Source of the DNA: Lasioglossum baleicum
Lineage: Eukaryota; Arthropoda; Insecta; Hymenoptera; Halictidae
NCBI RefSeq assembly: GCF_051020765.1
Contig: NW_027469104.1
Span: forward strand, 682,001 to 746,000
Reading direction: 5' to 3'
Length of the DNA stretch: 64,000 nucleotides
The notes under the pieces were generated by a model. It was not told the DNA's origin. It searched no databases and saw only the letters and a list, made by a program, of their open reading frames with translations. Shown piece after piece: positions 24,466 to 35,546 of this stretch (the first letter of the stretch is position 1; every line of letters begins with the position of its first letter). Position numbers and translations under genes: made by a program.

Positions 24466-25046
24466 TGAGTAATGTGTCATGCGTTATGCGTTATGAACTA
24501 TGCTTTATGCGTTATGCGTTGTGGGTTATCCGTTATGCGTCATGCGTTATCCGTTATGCGTTATGCGTTATGCGTTATCCGTTATGCGTTATCCGTTATG
24601 CGTTACGCGTTCTGCGTTATGCGTTATGCGTTATGCGTTAAGCGTTATGCGTTATGCGTTATGCGTTATGCGTTATGCGTTATGCGTTATGCGTTATGCG
24701 TTATGCGTTATGCGTTATGCGTTATGCGTTATGCGTTATGCGTTATGCGTTATGCGTTATGCGTTATGCGTTATGCGTTATGCGTTATGCGTTATGCGTT
24801 ATGCGTTATGCGTTATGCGTTATGCGTTATGCGTTATGCGTTATGCGTTATGCGTTATGCGTTATGCGTTATGCGTTATGCGTTATGCGTTATGCGTTAT
24901 GCGTTATGCGTTATGCGTTATGTGTTATGCGTTGTGCTTTACGGGTTATCCGATATGCGTTATGCGTTATGACTTTTTCATTGAGCGTTATGCGTTATGC
25001 GTAATGCGTTATGCATTATGCGTTATGCGTTATGCGTTATGCGTTA
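24466..25046 (+). repeat. HOR 23, 581 bp (83 units), ends in X/G
   Basis: GAACTA header, P, R, lone T1A, pure run, C/T from 24921 whose last unit carries an extra G2C, X/G at 24970, tail whose second T6A has reverted to canonical (near 25029). HOR 34 shares the T1A-only K remnant and the G2C-altered C/T. Confidence 0.85.
24970..24990 (+). repeat. X/G box 6
   Basis: First box after a 16.3-kb X-free stretch. Its C/T module ends in a unit with G2C+T5A, shared only with the box at 40202. Confidence 0.9.
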
Positions 25047-25865
25047 TGAGTAATGTGTCATGCGTTATGCGTTATGGACTATGCTTTATGCGTTATGCGT
25101 TGTGGGTTATCCGTTATGCGTCATGCGTTATCCGTTATGCGTTATGCGTTATGCGTTATGCGTTATCCGTTATGCGTTATCCGTTATGCGTTACGCGTTA
25201 TGCGTTATGCGTTATGCGTTAAGCGTTATACGTTATGCGATATGCGTTATTCGTTATGCGTTATGCGTTATGCGTTATGCGTTATGCGTTATGCGTTATG
25301 CGTTATGCGTTATGCGTTATGCGTTATGCGTTATGCGTTATGCGTTATGCGTTATGCGTTATGCGTTATGCGTTATGCGTTATGCGTTATGCGTTATGCG
25401 TTATGCGTTATGCGTTATGCGTTACGCGTTCTGCGTTATGCGTTATGCGTTATGCGTTAAGCGTTATACGTTATGCGATATGCGTTATTCGTTATGCGTT
25501 ATGCGTTATGCGTTGTGGGTTATCCGTTATGCGTCATGCGTTATCCGTTATGCGTTATGCGTTATGCGTTATGCGTTATGCGTTATCCGTTATGCGTTAT
25601 CCGTTATGCGTTACGCGTTATGCGTTATGCGTTATGCGTTATGCGTTATGCGTTAAGCGTTATACGTTATGCGATATGCGTTATTCGTTATGCGTTATGC
25701 GTTATGCGTTATGCGTTATGCGTTATGCGTTATGCGTTATGCGTTATGCGTTATGCGTTATGCGTTATGCGTTATGCGTTATGCGTTATGCGTTATGCGT
25801 TATGCGTTATGCGTTATGCGTAATGCGTTATGCATTATGCGTTAGGCGTTATGCGTAATGCGTTA
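25047..25865 (+). repeat. HOR 24, 819 bp (117 units), no X
   Basis: Order: H, P, M, K at 25222, run, R near 25425, K at 25460, half-header near 25512, P, M, K near 25656, run, tail. The tail has a private T1G unit near 25845, the only T1G I noticed. Confidence 0.84.
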
Positions 25866-27251
25866 TGAGTAATGTGTCATGCGTTATGCGTTATGAACTA
25901 TGCTTTATGCGTTATGCGTTGTGGGTTATCCGTTATGCGTCATGCGTTATCCGTTATGCGTTATGCGTTATGCGTTATGCGTTATGCGTTATCCGTTATG
26001 CGTTATCCGTTATGCGTTACGCGTTCTGCGTTATGCGTTATGCGTTATGCGTTAAGCGTTATACGTTATGCGATATGCGTTATTCGTTATGCGTTATGCG
26101 TTATGCGTTATGCGTTATGCGTTATGCGTTATGCGTTATGCGTTATGCGTTATGCGTTATGCGTTATGCGTTATGCGTTATGCGTCATGCGTCATGCGTT
26201 ATGCGTTATGCGTTATGCGTTATGCGTTATGCGTTATGCGTTATGCGTTATGCGTTATGCGTTATGCGTTATGCGTTATGCGTTATGCGTTATGCGTTAT
26301 GCGTTATGCGTTATGCGTTATTCGTTATGCGTTATGCGTTATGCGTTATGCGTTATGCGTTATGCGTTATGCGTTATGCGTTATGCGTTATGCGTTATGC
26401 GTTATGCGTTATGCGTTATGCGTTATGCGTTATGCGTTATGCGTTATGCGTTATGCGTTATGCGTTATGCGTTATGCGTTATGCGTTATGCGTTATGCGT
26501 TATGCGTTATGCGTTATGCGTTATGCGTTATGCGTTATCCGTTATGCGTTACGCGTTATGCGTTATGCGTTATGCGTTATGCGTTATGCGTTATGCGTTA
26601 TGCGTTATGCGTTATGCGTTATGCGTTAAGCGTTATACGTTATGCGATATGCGTTATTCGTTATGCTTTATGCGTTATGCGTTGTGGGTTATCCGTTATG
26701 CGTCATGCGTTATCCGTTATGCGTTATGCGTTATGCGTTATGCGTTATCCGTTATGCGTTTTCCGTTATGCGTTACGCGTTATGCGTTATGCGTTATGCG
26801 TTAAGCGTTATACGTTATGCGATATGCGTTATTCATTATGCGTTATGCGTTATGCGTTATGCGTTATGCGTTATGCGTTATGCGTTATGCGTTATGCGTT
26901 ATGCGTTATGCGTTATGCGTTATGCGTTATGCGTTATGCGTTATGCGTTATGCGTTATGCGTTATGCGTTATGCGTTATGCGTTATGCGTTATGCGTTAT
27001 GCGTTATGCGTTATGCGTTATGCGTTATGCGTTATGCGTTATGCGTTATGCGTTATGCGTTATGCGTTATGCGTCATGCGTTATGCGTTATGCGTTATGC
27101 GTTATGCGTTATGCGTTATGCGTTATGTGTTATGCGTTGTGCTTTACGGGTTATGCGATATGCGTTATGCGTTATGACTTTTTCATTGAGCGTTATGCGT
27201 TATGCGTAATGCGTTATGCATTATGCGTTATGCGTTATGCGTAATGCGTTA
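25866..27251 (+). repeat. HOR 25, 1,386 bp (198 units), ends in X/G
   Basis: GAACTA header, P, R, K at 26055, D near 26187, F near 26320, run, G2C-M near 26537, K at 26629 fused to a G4T header unit, half-header, A7T-G2C, M, K at 26804 with an extra G4A in its last unit, run of about 230 bp, single T6C near 27070, C/T at 27126, X/G at 27175, tail. First of eight consecutive X-terminated HORs. Confidence 0.84.
27175..27195 (+). repeat. X/G box 7
   Basis: Ends HOR 25; opens the run of eight consecutive X-terminated HORs. Confidence 0.9.
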
Positions 27252-27965
27252 TGAGTAATGTGTCATGCGTTATGCGTTATGGACTATGCTTTATGCGTTA
27301 TGCGTTGTGGGTTATCCGTTATGCGTCATGCGTTATCCGTTATGCGTTATGCGTTATGCGTTATGCGTTATCCGTTATGCGTTATCCGTTATGCGTTACG
27401 CGTTATGCGTTATGCGTTATGCGTTAAGCGTTATACGTTATGCGATATGCGTTATTCGTTATGCGTTATGCGTTATGCGTTATGCGTTATGCGTTATGCG
27501 TTATGCGTTATGCGTTATGCGTTATGCGTTATGCGTTATGCGTTATGCGTTATGCGTTATGCGTTATGCGTTATGCGTTATGCGTTATGCGTTATGCGTT
27601 ATGCGTTATGCGTTATGCGTTATGCGTTATGCGTTATGCGTTATGCGTTATGCGTTATGCGTTATGCGTTATGCGTTATGCGTTATGCGTTATGCGTTAT
27701 GCGTTATGCGTTATGCGTTATGCGTTATGCGTTATGCGTTATGCGTTATGCGTTATGCGTTATGCGTTATGCGTTATGCGTCATGCGTTATGCGTTATGC
27801 GTTATGCGTTATGCGTTATGCGTTATGCGTTATGCGTTATGTGTTATGCGTTGTGCTTTACGGGTTATGCGATATGCGTTATGCGTTATGACTTTTTCAT
27901 TGAGCGTTATGCGTTATGCGTAATGCGTTATGCATTATGCGTTATGCGTTATGCGTAATGCGTTA
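27252..27965 (+). repeat. HOR 26, 714 bp (102 units), ends in X/G
   Basis: Order: H, P, M, K at 27427, pure run of about 310 bp, single T6C near 27777, C/T at 27840, X/G at 27889, tail. It shows the simple plan shared by HORs 26 to 32. Confidence 0.87.
27889..27909 (+). repeat. X/G box 8
   Basis: Ends HOR 26, 714 bp after box 7. Confidence 0.9.
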
Positions 27966-29274
27966 TGAGTAATGTGTCATGCGTTATGCGTTATGGACTA
28001 TGCTTTATGCGTTATGCGTTGTGGGTTATGCGTTATCCGTTATGCGTTACGCGTTATGCGTTATGCGTTATGCGTTAAGCGTTATACGTTATGCGATATG
28101 CGTTATTCGTTATGCGTTATGCGTTATGCGTTATGCGTTATGCGTTATGCGTTATGCGTTATGCGTTATGCGTTATGCGTTATGCGTTATGCGTTATGCG
28201 TTATGCGTTATGCGTTATGCGTTATGCGTTATGCGTTATGCGTTATGCGTTATGCGTTATGCGTTATGCGTTATGCGTTATGCGTTATGCGTTATGCGTT
28301 ATGCGTTATGCGTTATGCGTTATGCGTTATGCGTTATGCGTTATGCGTTATGCGTTATGCGTTATGCGTTATGCGTTATGCGTTATGCGTTATGCGTTAT
28401 GCGTTATGCGTTATGCGTTATGCGTTATGCGTTATGCGTTATGCGTTATGCGTTATGCGTTATGCGTTATGCGTTATGCGTTATGCGTTATGCGTTATGC
28501 GTTATGCGTTATGCGTTATGCGTTATGCGTTATGCGTTATGCGTTATGCGTTATGCGTTATGCGTTATGCGTTATGCGTTATGCGTTATGCGTTATGCGT
28601 TATGCGTTATGCGTTATGCGTTATGCGTTATGCGTTATGCGTTATGCGTTATGCGTTATGCGTTATGCGTTATGCGTTATGCGTTATGCGTTATGCGTTA
28701 TGCGTTATGCGTTATGCGTTATGCGTTATGCGTTATGCGTTATGCGTTATGCGTTATGCGTTATGCGTTATGCGTTATGCGTTATGCGTTATGCGTTATG
28801 CGTTATGCGTTATGCGTCATGCGTTATGCGTTATGCGTTATGCGTTATGCGTTATGCGTTATGCGTTATGCGTTATGCGTTATGCGTTATGCGTTATGCG
28901 TTATGCGTTATGCGTTATGCGTTATGCGTTATGCGTTATGCGTTATGCGTTATGCGTTATGCGTTATGCGTTATGCGTTATGCGTTATGCGTTATGCGTT
29001 ATGCGTTATGCGTTATGCGTTATGCGTTATGCGTTATGCGTTATGCGTTATGCGTTATGCGTTATGCGTTATGCGTTATGCGTTATGCGTTATGCGTCAT
29101 GCGTTATGCGTTATGCGTTATGCGTTATGCGTTATGCGTTATGCGTTATGTGTTATGCGTTGTGCTTTACGGGTTATGCGATATGCGTTATGCGTTATGA
29201 CTTTTTCATTGAGCGTTATGCGTTATGCGTAATGCGTTATGCATTATGCGTTATGCGTTATGCGTAATGCGTTA
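27966..29274 (+). repeat. HOR 27, 1,309 bp (187 units), ends in X/G
   Basis: The header is shortened after its C3G unit (the G2C-T6C-G2C section is missing), then G2C, M, and K at 28078. Two pure runs follow: 28113-28812 (100 units) and 28820-29092 (39 units), each ended by a single T6C. Then C/T at 29149, X/G at 29198, tail. Confidence 0.87.
29198..29218 (+). repeat. X/G box 9
   Basis: Ends HOR 27, after a 700-bp and a 273-bp pure run. Confidence 0.9.
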
Positions 29275-30324
29275 TGAGTAATGTGTCATGCGTTATGCGT
29301 TATGGACTATGCTTTATGCGTTATGCGTTGTGGGTTATCCGTTATGCGTCATGCGTTATCCGTTATGCGTTATGCGTTATGCGTTATGCGTTATCCGTTA
29401 TGCGTTATCCGTTATGCGTTACGCGTTATGCGTTATGCGTTAAGCGTTATACGTTATGCGATATGCGTTATTCGTTATGCGTTATGCGTTATGCGTTATG
29501 CGTTATGCGTTATGCGTTATGCGTTATGCGTTATGCGTTATGCGTTATGCGTTATGCGTTATGCGTTATGCGTTATGCGTTATGCGTTATGCGTTATGCG
29601 TTATGCGTTATGCGTTATGCGTTATGCGTTATGCGTTATGCGTTATGCGTTATGCGTTATGCGTTATGCGTTATGCGTTATGCGTTATGCGTTATGCGTT
29701 ATGCGTTATGCGTTATGCGTTATGCGTTATGCGTTATGCGTTATGCGTTATGCGTTATGCGTTATGCGTTATGCGTTATGCGTTATGCGTTATGCGTTAT
29801 GCGTTATGCGTTATGCGTTATGCGTTATGCGTTATGCGTTATGCGTTATGCGTTATGCGTTATGCGTTATGCGTTATGCGTTATGCGTTATGCGTTATGC
29901 GTTATGCGTTATGCGTTATGCGTTATGCGTTATGCGTTATGCGTTATGCGATATGCGTTATGCGTTATGCGTTATGCGTTATGCGTTATGCGTTATGCGT
30001 TATGCGTTATGCGTTATGCGTTATGCGTTATGCGTTATGCGTTATGCGTTATGCGTTATGCGTTATGCGTTATTCGTTATGCGTTATGCGTTATGCGTTA
30101 TGCGTTATGCGTTATGCGTTATGCGTTATGCGTTATGCGTTATGCGTCATGCGTTATGCGTTATGCGTTATGCGTTATGCGTTATGCGTTATGCGTTATG
30201 TGTTATGCGTTGTGCTTTACGGGTTATGCGATATGCGTTATGCGTTATGACTTTTTCATTGAGCGTTATGCGTTATGCGTAATGCGTTATGCATTATGCG
30301 TTATGCGTTATGCGTAATGCGTTA
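29275..30324 (+). repeat. HOR 28, 1,050 bp (150 units), ends in X/G
   Basis: Order: H, P, M, K at 29443, pure run, lone T5A near 29947, F near 30073, single T6C near 30143, C/T at 30199, X/G at 30248, tail. The lone T5A inside a pure run recurs in HORs 31 and 33 and marks a shared lineage. Confidence 0.86.
30248..30268 (+). repeat. X/G box 10
   Basis: Ends HOR 28. Confidence 0.9.
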
Positions 30325-30506
30325 TGAGTAATGTGTCATGCGTTATGCGTTATGGACTATGCTTTATGCGTTATGCGTTGTGGGTTATCCGTTATGCGTC
30401 ATGCGTTATCCGTTATGCGTTATGCGTTATGCGTTATGCGTTATCCGTTATGCGTTATCCGTTATGCGTTACGCGTTATGCGTTATGCGTTATGCGTTAA
30501 GCGTTA

Positions 30507-31549
30507 TGCGTTATGCGTTATGCGTTATGCGTTATGCGTTATGCGTTATGCGTTATGCGTTATGCGTTATGCGTTATGCGTTATGCGTTATGCGTTATGC
30601 GTTATGCGTTATGCGTTATGCGTTATGCGTTATGCGTTATGCGTTATGCGTTATGCGTTATGCGTTATGCGTTATGCGTTATGCGTTATGCGTTATGCGT
30701 TATGCGTTATGCGTTATGCGTTATGCGTTATGCGTTATGCGTTATGCGTTATGCGTTATGCGTTATGCGTTATGCGTTATGCGTTATGCGTTATGCGTTA
30801 TGCGTTATGCGTTATGCGTTATGCGTTATGCGTTATGCGTTATGCGTTATGCGTTATGCGTTATGCGTTATGCGTTATGCGTTATGCGTTATGCGTTATG
30901 CGTTATGCGTTATGCGTTATGCGTTATGCGTTATGCGTTATGCGTTATGCGTTATGCGTTATGCGTTATGCGTTATGCGTTATGCGTTATGCGTTATGCG
31001 TTATGCGTTATGCGTTATGCGTTATGCGTTATGCGTTATGCGTTATGCGTTATGCGTTATGCGTTATGCGTTATGCGTTATGCGTTATGCGTTATGCGTT
31101 ATGCGTTATGCGTTATGCGTTATGCGTTATGCGTTATGCGTTATGCGTTATGCGTTATGCGTTATGCGTTATGCGTTATGCGTTATGCGTTATGCGTTAT
31201 GCGTTATGCGTTATGCGTTATGCGTTATGCGTTATGCGTTATGCGTTATGCGTTATGCGTTATGCGTTATGCGTTATGCGTTATGCGTTATGCGTTATGC
31301 GTTATGCGTTATGCGTTATGCGTTATGCGTTATGCGTTATGCGTTATGCGTTATGCGTTATGCGTTATGCGTTATGCGTTATGCGTTATGCGTTATGCGT
31401 TATGCGTTATGCGTTATGCGTTATGCGTTATGCGTTATGCGTTATGCGTTATGCGTTATGCGTTATGCGTTATGCGTTATGCGTTATGCGTTATGCGTTA
31501 TGCGTTATGCGTTATGCGTTATGCGTTATGCGTTATGCGTTATGCGTTA
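30507..31549 (+). repeat. Longest pure heptamer run, 149 units
   Basis: 1,043 bp without a single variant unit that I can see, between a T1A unit and a T6C unit. It marks the most homogeneous and probably youngest expansion. Copy number inside it is the least certain part of any assembly. Confidence 0.85.
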
Positions 31550-31668
31550 TGCGTCATGCGTTATGCGTTATGCGTTATGCGTTATGCCTTATGCGTTATG
31601 CGTTATGCGTTATGCGTTATGTGTTATGCGTTGTGCTTTACGGGTTATGCGATATGCGTTATGCGTTA

Positions 31669-31689
31669 TGACTTTTTCATTGAGCGTTA
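31669..31689 (+). repeat. X/G box 11
   Basis: Ends HOR 29; a private G4C unit lies just upstream, shared with the box at 34539. Confidence 0.9.
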
Positions 31690-31745
31690 TGCGTTATGCG
31701 TAATGCGTTATGCATTATGCGTTATGCGTTATGCGTAATGCGTTA

Positions 31746-32704
31746 TGAGTAATGTGTCATGCGTTATGCGTTATGGACTATGCTTTATGCGTTATGCGTT
31801 GTGGGTTATCCGTTATGCGTCATGCGTTATCCGTTATGCGTTATGCGTTATGCGTTATGCGTTATCCGTTATGCGTTATCCGTTATGCGTTACGCGTTAT
31901 GCGTTATGCGTTATGCGTTAAGCGTTATACGTTATGCGATATGCGTTATTCGTTATGCGTTATGCGTTATGCGTTATGCGTTATGCGTTATGCGTTATGC
32001 GTTATGCGTTATGCGTTATGCGTTATGCGTTATGCGTTATGCGTTATGCGTTATGCGTTATGCGTTATGCGTTATGCGTTATGCGTTATGCGTTATGCGT
32101 TATGCGTTATGCGTTATGCGTTATGCGTTATGCGTTATGCGTTATGCGTTATGCGTTATGCGTTATGCGTTATGCGTTATGCGTTATGCGTTATGCGTTA
32201 TGCGTTATGCGTTATGCGTTATGCGTTATGCGTTATGCGTTATGCGTTATGCGTTATGCGTTATGCGTTATGCGTTATGCGTTATGCGTTATGCGTTATG
32301 CGTTATGCGTTATGCGTTATGCGTTATGCGTTATGCGTTATGCGTTATGCGTTATGCGTTATGCGTTATGCGTTATGCGTTATGCGTTATGCGTTATGCG
32401 TTATGCGTTATGCGTTATGCGTTATGCGTTATGCGTTATGCGTTATGCGTTATGCGTTATGCGTTATGCGTTATGCGTTATGCGTTATGCGTTATGCGTT
32501 ATGCGTTATGCGTTATGCGTCATCCGTTATGCGTTATGCGTTATGCGTTATGCGTTATGCGTTATGCGTTATGCGTTATGTGTTATGCGTTGTGCTTTAC
32601 GGGTTATGCGATATGCGTTATGCGTTATGACTTTTTCATTGAGCGTTATGCGTTATGCGTAATGCGTTATGCATTATGCGTTATGCGTTATGCGTAATGC
32701 GTTA
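31746..32704 (+). repeat. HOR 30, 959 bp (137 units), ends in X/G
   Basis: Order: H, P, M, K at 31921, pure run of about 82 units, then adjacent T6C and G2C units near 32516-32529, C/T at 32579, X/G at 32628, tail. The T6C-G2C pair recurs only in HOR 32. Confidence 0.87.
32628..32648 (+). repeat. X/G box 12
   Basis: Ends HOR 30, downstream of the T6C-G2C pair. Confidence 0.9.
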
Positions 32705-34615
32705 TGAGTAATGTGTCATGCGTTATGCGTTATGGACTATGCTTTATGCGTTATGCGTTGTGGGTTATCCGTTATGCGTCATGCGTTATCCGTTATGCGT
32801 TATGCGTTATGCGTTATGCGTTATCCGTTATGCGTTATCCGTTATGCGTTACGCGTTATGCGTTATGCGTTATGCGTTAAGCGTTATACGTTATGCGATA
32901 TGCGTTATTCGTTATGCGTTATGCGTTATGCGTTATGCGTTATGCGTTATGCGTTATGCGTTATGCGTTATGCGTTATGCGTTATGCGTTATGCGTTATG
33001 CGTTATGCGTTATGCGTTATGCGTTATGCGTTATGCGTTATGCGTTATGCGTTATGCGTTATGCGTTATGCGTTATGCGTTATGCGTTATGCGTTATGCG
33101 TTATGCGTTATGCGTTATGCGTTATGCGTTATGCGTTATGCGTTATGCGTTATGCGTTATGCGTTATGCGTTATGCGTTATGCGTTATGCGTTATGCGTT
33201 ATGCGTTATGCGTTATGCGTTATGCGTTATGCGTTATGCGTTATGCGTTATGCGTTATGCGTTATGCGTTATGCGTTATGCGTTATGCGTTATGCGTTAT
33301 GCGTTATGCGTTATGCGTTATGCGTTATGCGTTATGCGTTATGCGTTATGCGTTATGCGTTATGCGTTATGCGTTATGCGTTATGCGTTATGCGTTATGC
33401 GTTATGCGTTATGCGTTATGCGTTATGCGTTATGCGTTATGCGTTATGCGATATGCGTTATGCGTTATGCGTTATGCGTTATGCGTTATGCGTTATGCGT
33501 TATGCGTTATGCGTTATGCGTTATGCGTTATGCGTTATGCGTTATGCGTTATGCGTTATGCGTTATGCGTTATGCGTTATGCGTTATGCGTTATGCGTTA
33601 TGCGTTATGCGTTATGCGTTATGCGTTATGCGTTATGCGTTATGCGTTATGCGTTATGCGTTATGCGTTATGCGTTATGCGTTATGCGTTATGCGTTATG
33701 CGTTATGCGTTATGCGTTATGCGTTATGCGTTATGCGTTATGCGTTATGCGTTATGCGTTATGCGTTATGCGTTATGCGTTATGCGATATGCGTTATGCG
33801 TTATGCGTTATGCGTTATGCGTTATGCGTTATGCGTTATGCGTTATGCGTTATGCGTTATGCGTTATGCGTTATGCGTTATGCGTTATGCGTTATGCGTT
33901 ATGCGTTATGCGTTATGCGTTATGCGTTATGCGTTATGCGTTATGCGTTATGCGTTATGCGTTATGCGTTATGCGTTATGCGTTATGCGTTATGCGTTAT
34001 GCGTTATGCGTCATGCGTTATGCGTTATGCGTTATGCGTTATGCGTTATGCGTTATGCGTTATGCGTTATGCGTTATGCGTTATGCGTTATGCGTTATGC
34101 GTTATGCGTTATGCGTTATGCGTTATGCGTTATGCGTTATGCGTTATGCGTTATGCGTTATGCGTTATGCGTTATGCGTTATGCGTTATGCGTTATGCGT
34201 TATGCGTTATGCGTTATGCGTTATGCGTTATGCGTTATGCGTTATGCGTTATGCGTTATGCGTTATGCGTTATGCGTTATGCGTTATGCGTTATGCGTTA
34301 TGCGTTATGCGTTATGCGTTATGCGTTATGCGTTATGCGTTATGCGTTATGCGTTATGCGTTATGCGTTATGCGTTATGCGTTATGCGTTATGCGTTATG
34401 CGTTATGCGTTATGCGTTATGCGTCATGCGTTATGCGTTATGCGTTATGCGTTATGCCTTATGCGTTATGCGTTATGCGTTATGCGTTATGTGTTATGCG
34501 TTGTGCTTTACGGGTTATGCGATATGCGTTATGCGTTATGACTTTTTCATTGAGCGTTATGCGTTATGCGTAATGCGTTATGCATTATGCGTTATGCGTT
34601 ATGCGTAATGCGTTA
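32705..34615 (+). repeat. HOR 31, 1,911 bp (273 units), ends in X/G
   Basis: Order: H, P, M, K at 32880, long runs punctuated by lone T5A near 33447 and 33783 and T6C near 34007, then T6C near 34420 and G4C near 34455 (the HOR 29 ending), C/T at 34490, X/G at 34539, tail. Confidence 0.86.
34539..34559 (+). repeat. X/G box 13
   Basis: Ends HOR 31; same G4C-marked upstream as box 11. Confidence 0.9.
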
Positions 34616-35546
34616 TGAGTAATGTGTCATGCGTTATGCGTTATGGACTATGCTTTATGCGTTATGCGTTGTGGGTTATCCGTTATGCGTCATGCGTTAT
34701 CCGTTATGCGTTATGCGTTATGCGTTATGCGTTATCCGTTATGCGTTATCCGTTATGCGTTACGCGTTATGCGTTATGCGTTATGCGTTAAGCGTTATAC
34801 GTTATGCGATATGCGTTATTCGTTATGCGTTATGCGTTATGCGTTATGCGTTATGCGTTATGCGTTATGCGTTATGCGTTATGCGTTATGCGTTATGCGT
34901 TATGCGTTATGCGTTATGCGTTATGCGTTATGCGTTATGCGTTATGCGTTATGCGTTATGCGTTATGCGTTATGCGTTATGCGTTATGCGTTATGCGTTA
35001 TGCGTTATGCGTTATGCGTTATGCGTTATGCGTTATGCGTTATGCGTTATGCGTTATGCGTTATGCGTTATGCGTTATGCGTTATGCGTTATGCGTTATG
35101 CGTTATGCGTTATGCGTTATGCGTTATGCGTTATGCGTTATGCGTTATGCGTTATGCGTTATGCGTTATGCGTTATGCGTTATGCGTTATGCGTTATGCG
35201 TTATGCGTTATGCGTTATGCGTTATGCGTTATGCGTTATGCGTTATGCGTTATGCGTTATGCGTTATGCGTTATGCGTTATGCGTTATGCGTTATGCGTT
35301 ATGCGTTATGCGTTATGCGTTATGCGTTATGCGTTATGCGTTATGCGTTATGCGTCATCCGTTATGCGTTATGCGTTATGCGTTATGCGTTATGCGTTAT
35401 GCGTTATGCGTTATGCGTTATGTGTTATGCGTTGTGCTTTACGGGTTATGCGATATGCGTTATGCGTTATGACTTTTTCATTGAGCGTTATGCGTTATGC
35501 GTAATGCGTTATGCATTATGCGTTATGCGTTATGCGTAATGCGTTA
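34616..35546 (+). repeat. HOR 32, 931 bp (133 units), copy of HOR 30
   Basis: Same modules as HOR 30, including the T6C-G2C pair near 35351, but four units shorter, all within pure runs. X/G is at 35470. The order 29-30 is thus echoed by 31-32. Confidence 0.87.
35470..35490 (+). repeat. X/G box 14
   Basis: Ends HOR 32; last of the eight consecutive X-terminated HORs. Confidence 0.9.

Larger units (their letters stand above)
30325..31745 (+). repeat. HOR 29, 1,421 bp (203 units), ends in X/G
   Basis: Order: H, P, M, only the first unit of K (T1A at 30500-30506), then the longest pure run in the window. It ends with single T6C at 31550, a G4C unit near 31585, C/T at 31620, X/G at 31669, tail. 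HOR 31 shares the T6C-plus-G4C ending. Confidence 0.87.
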
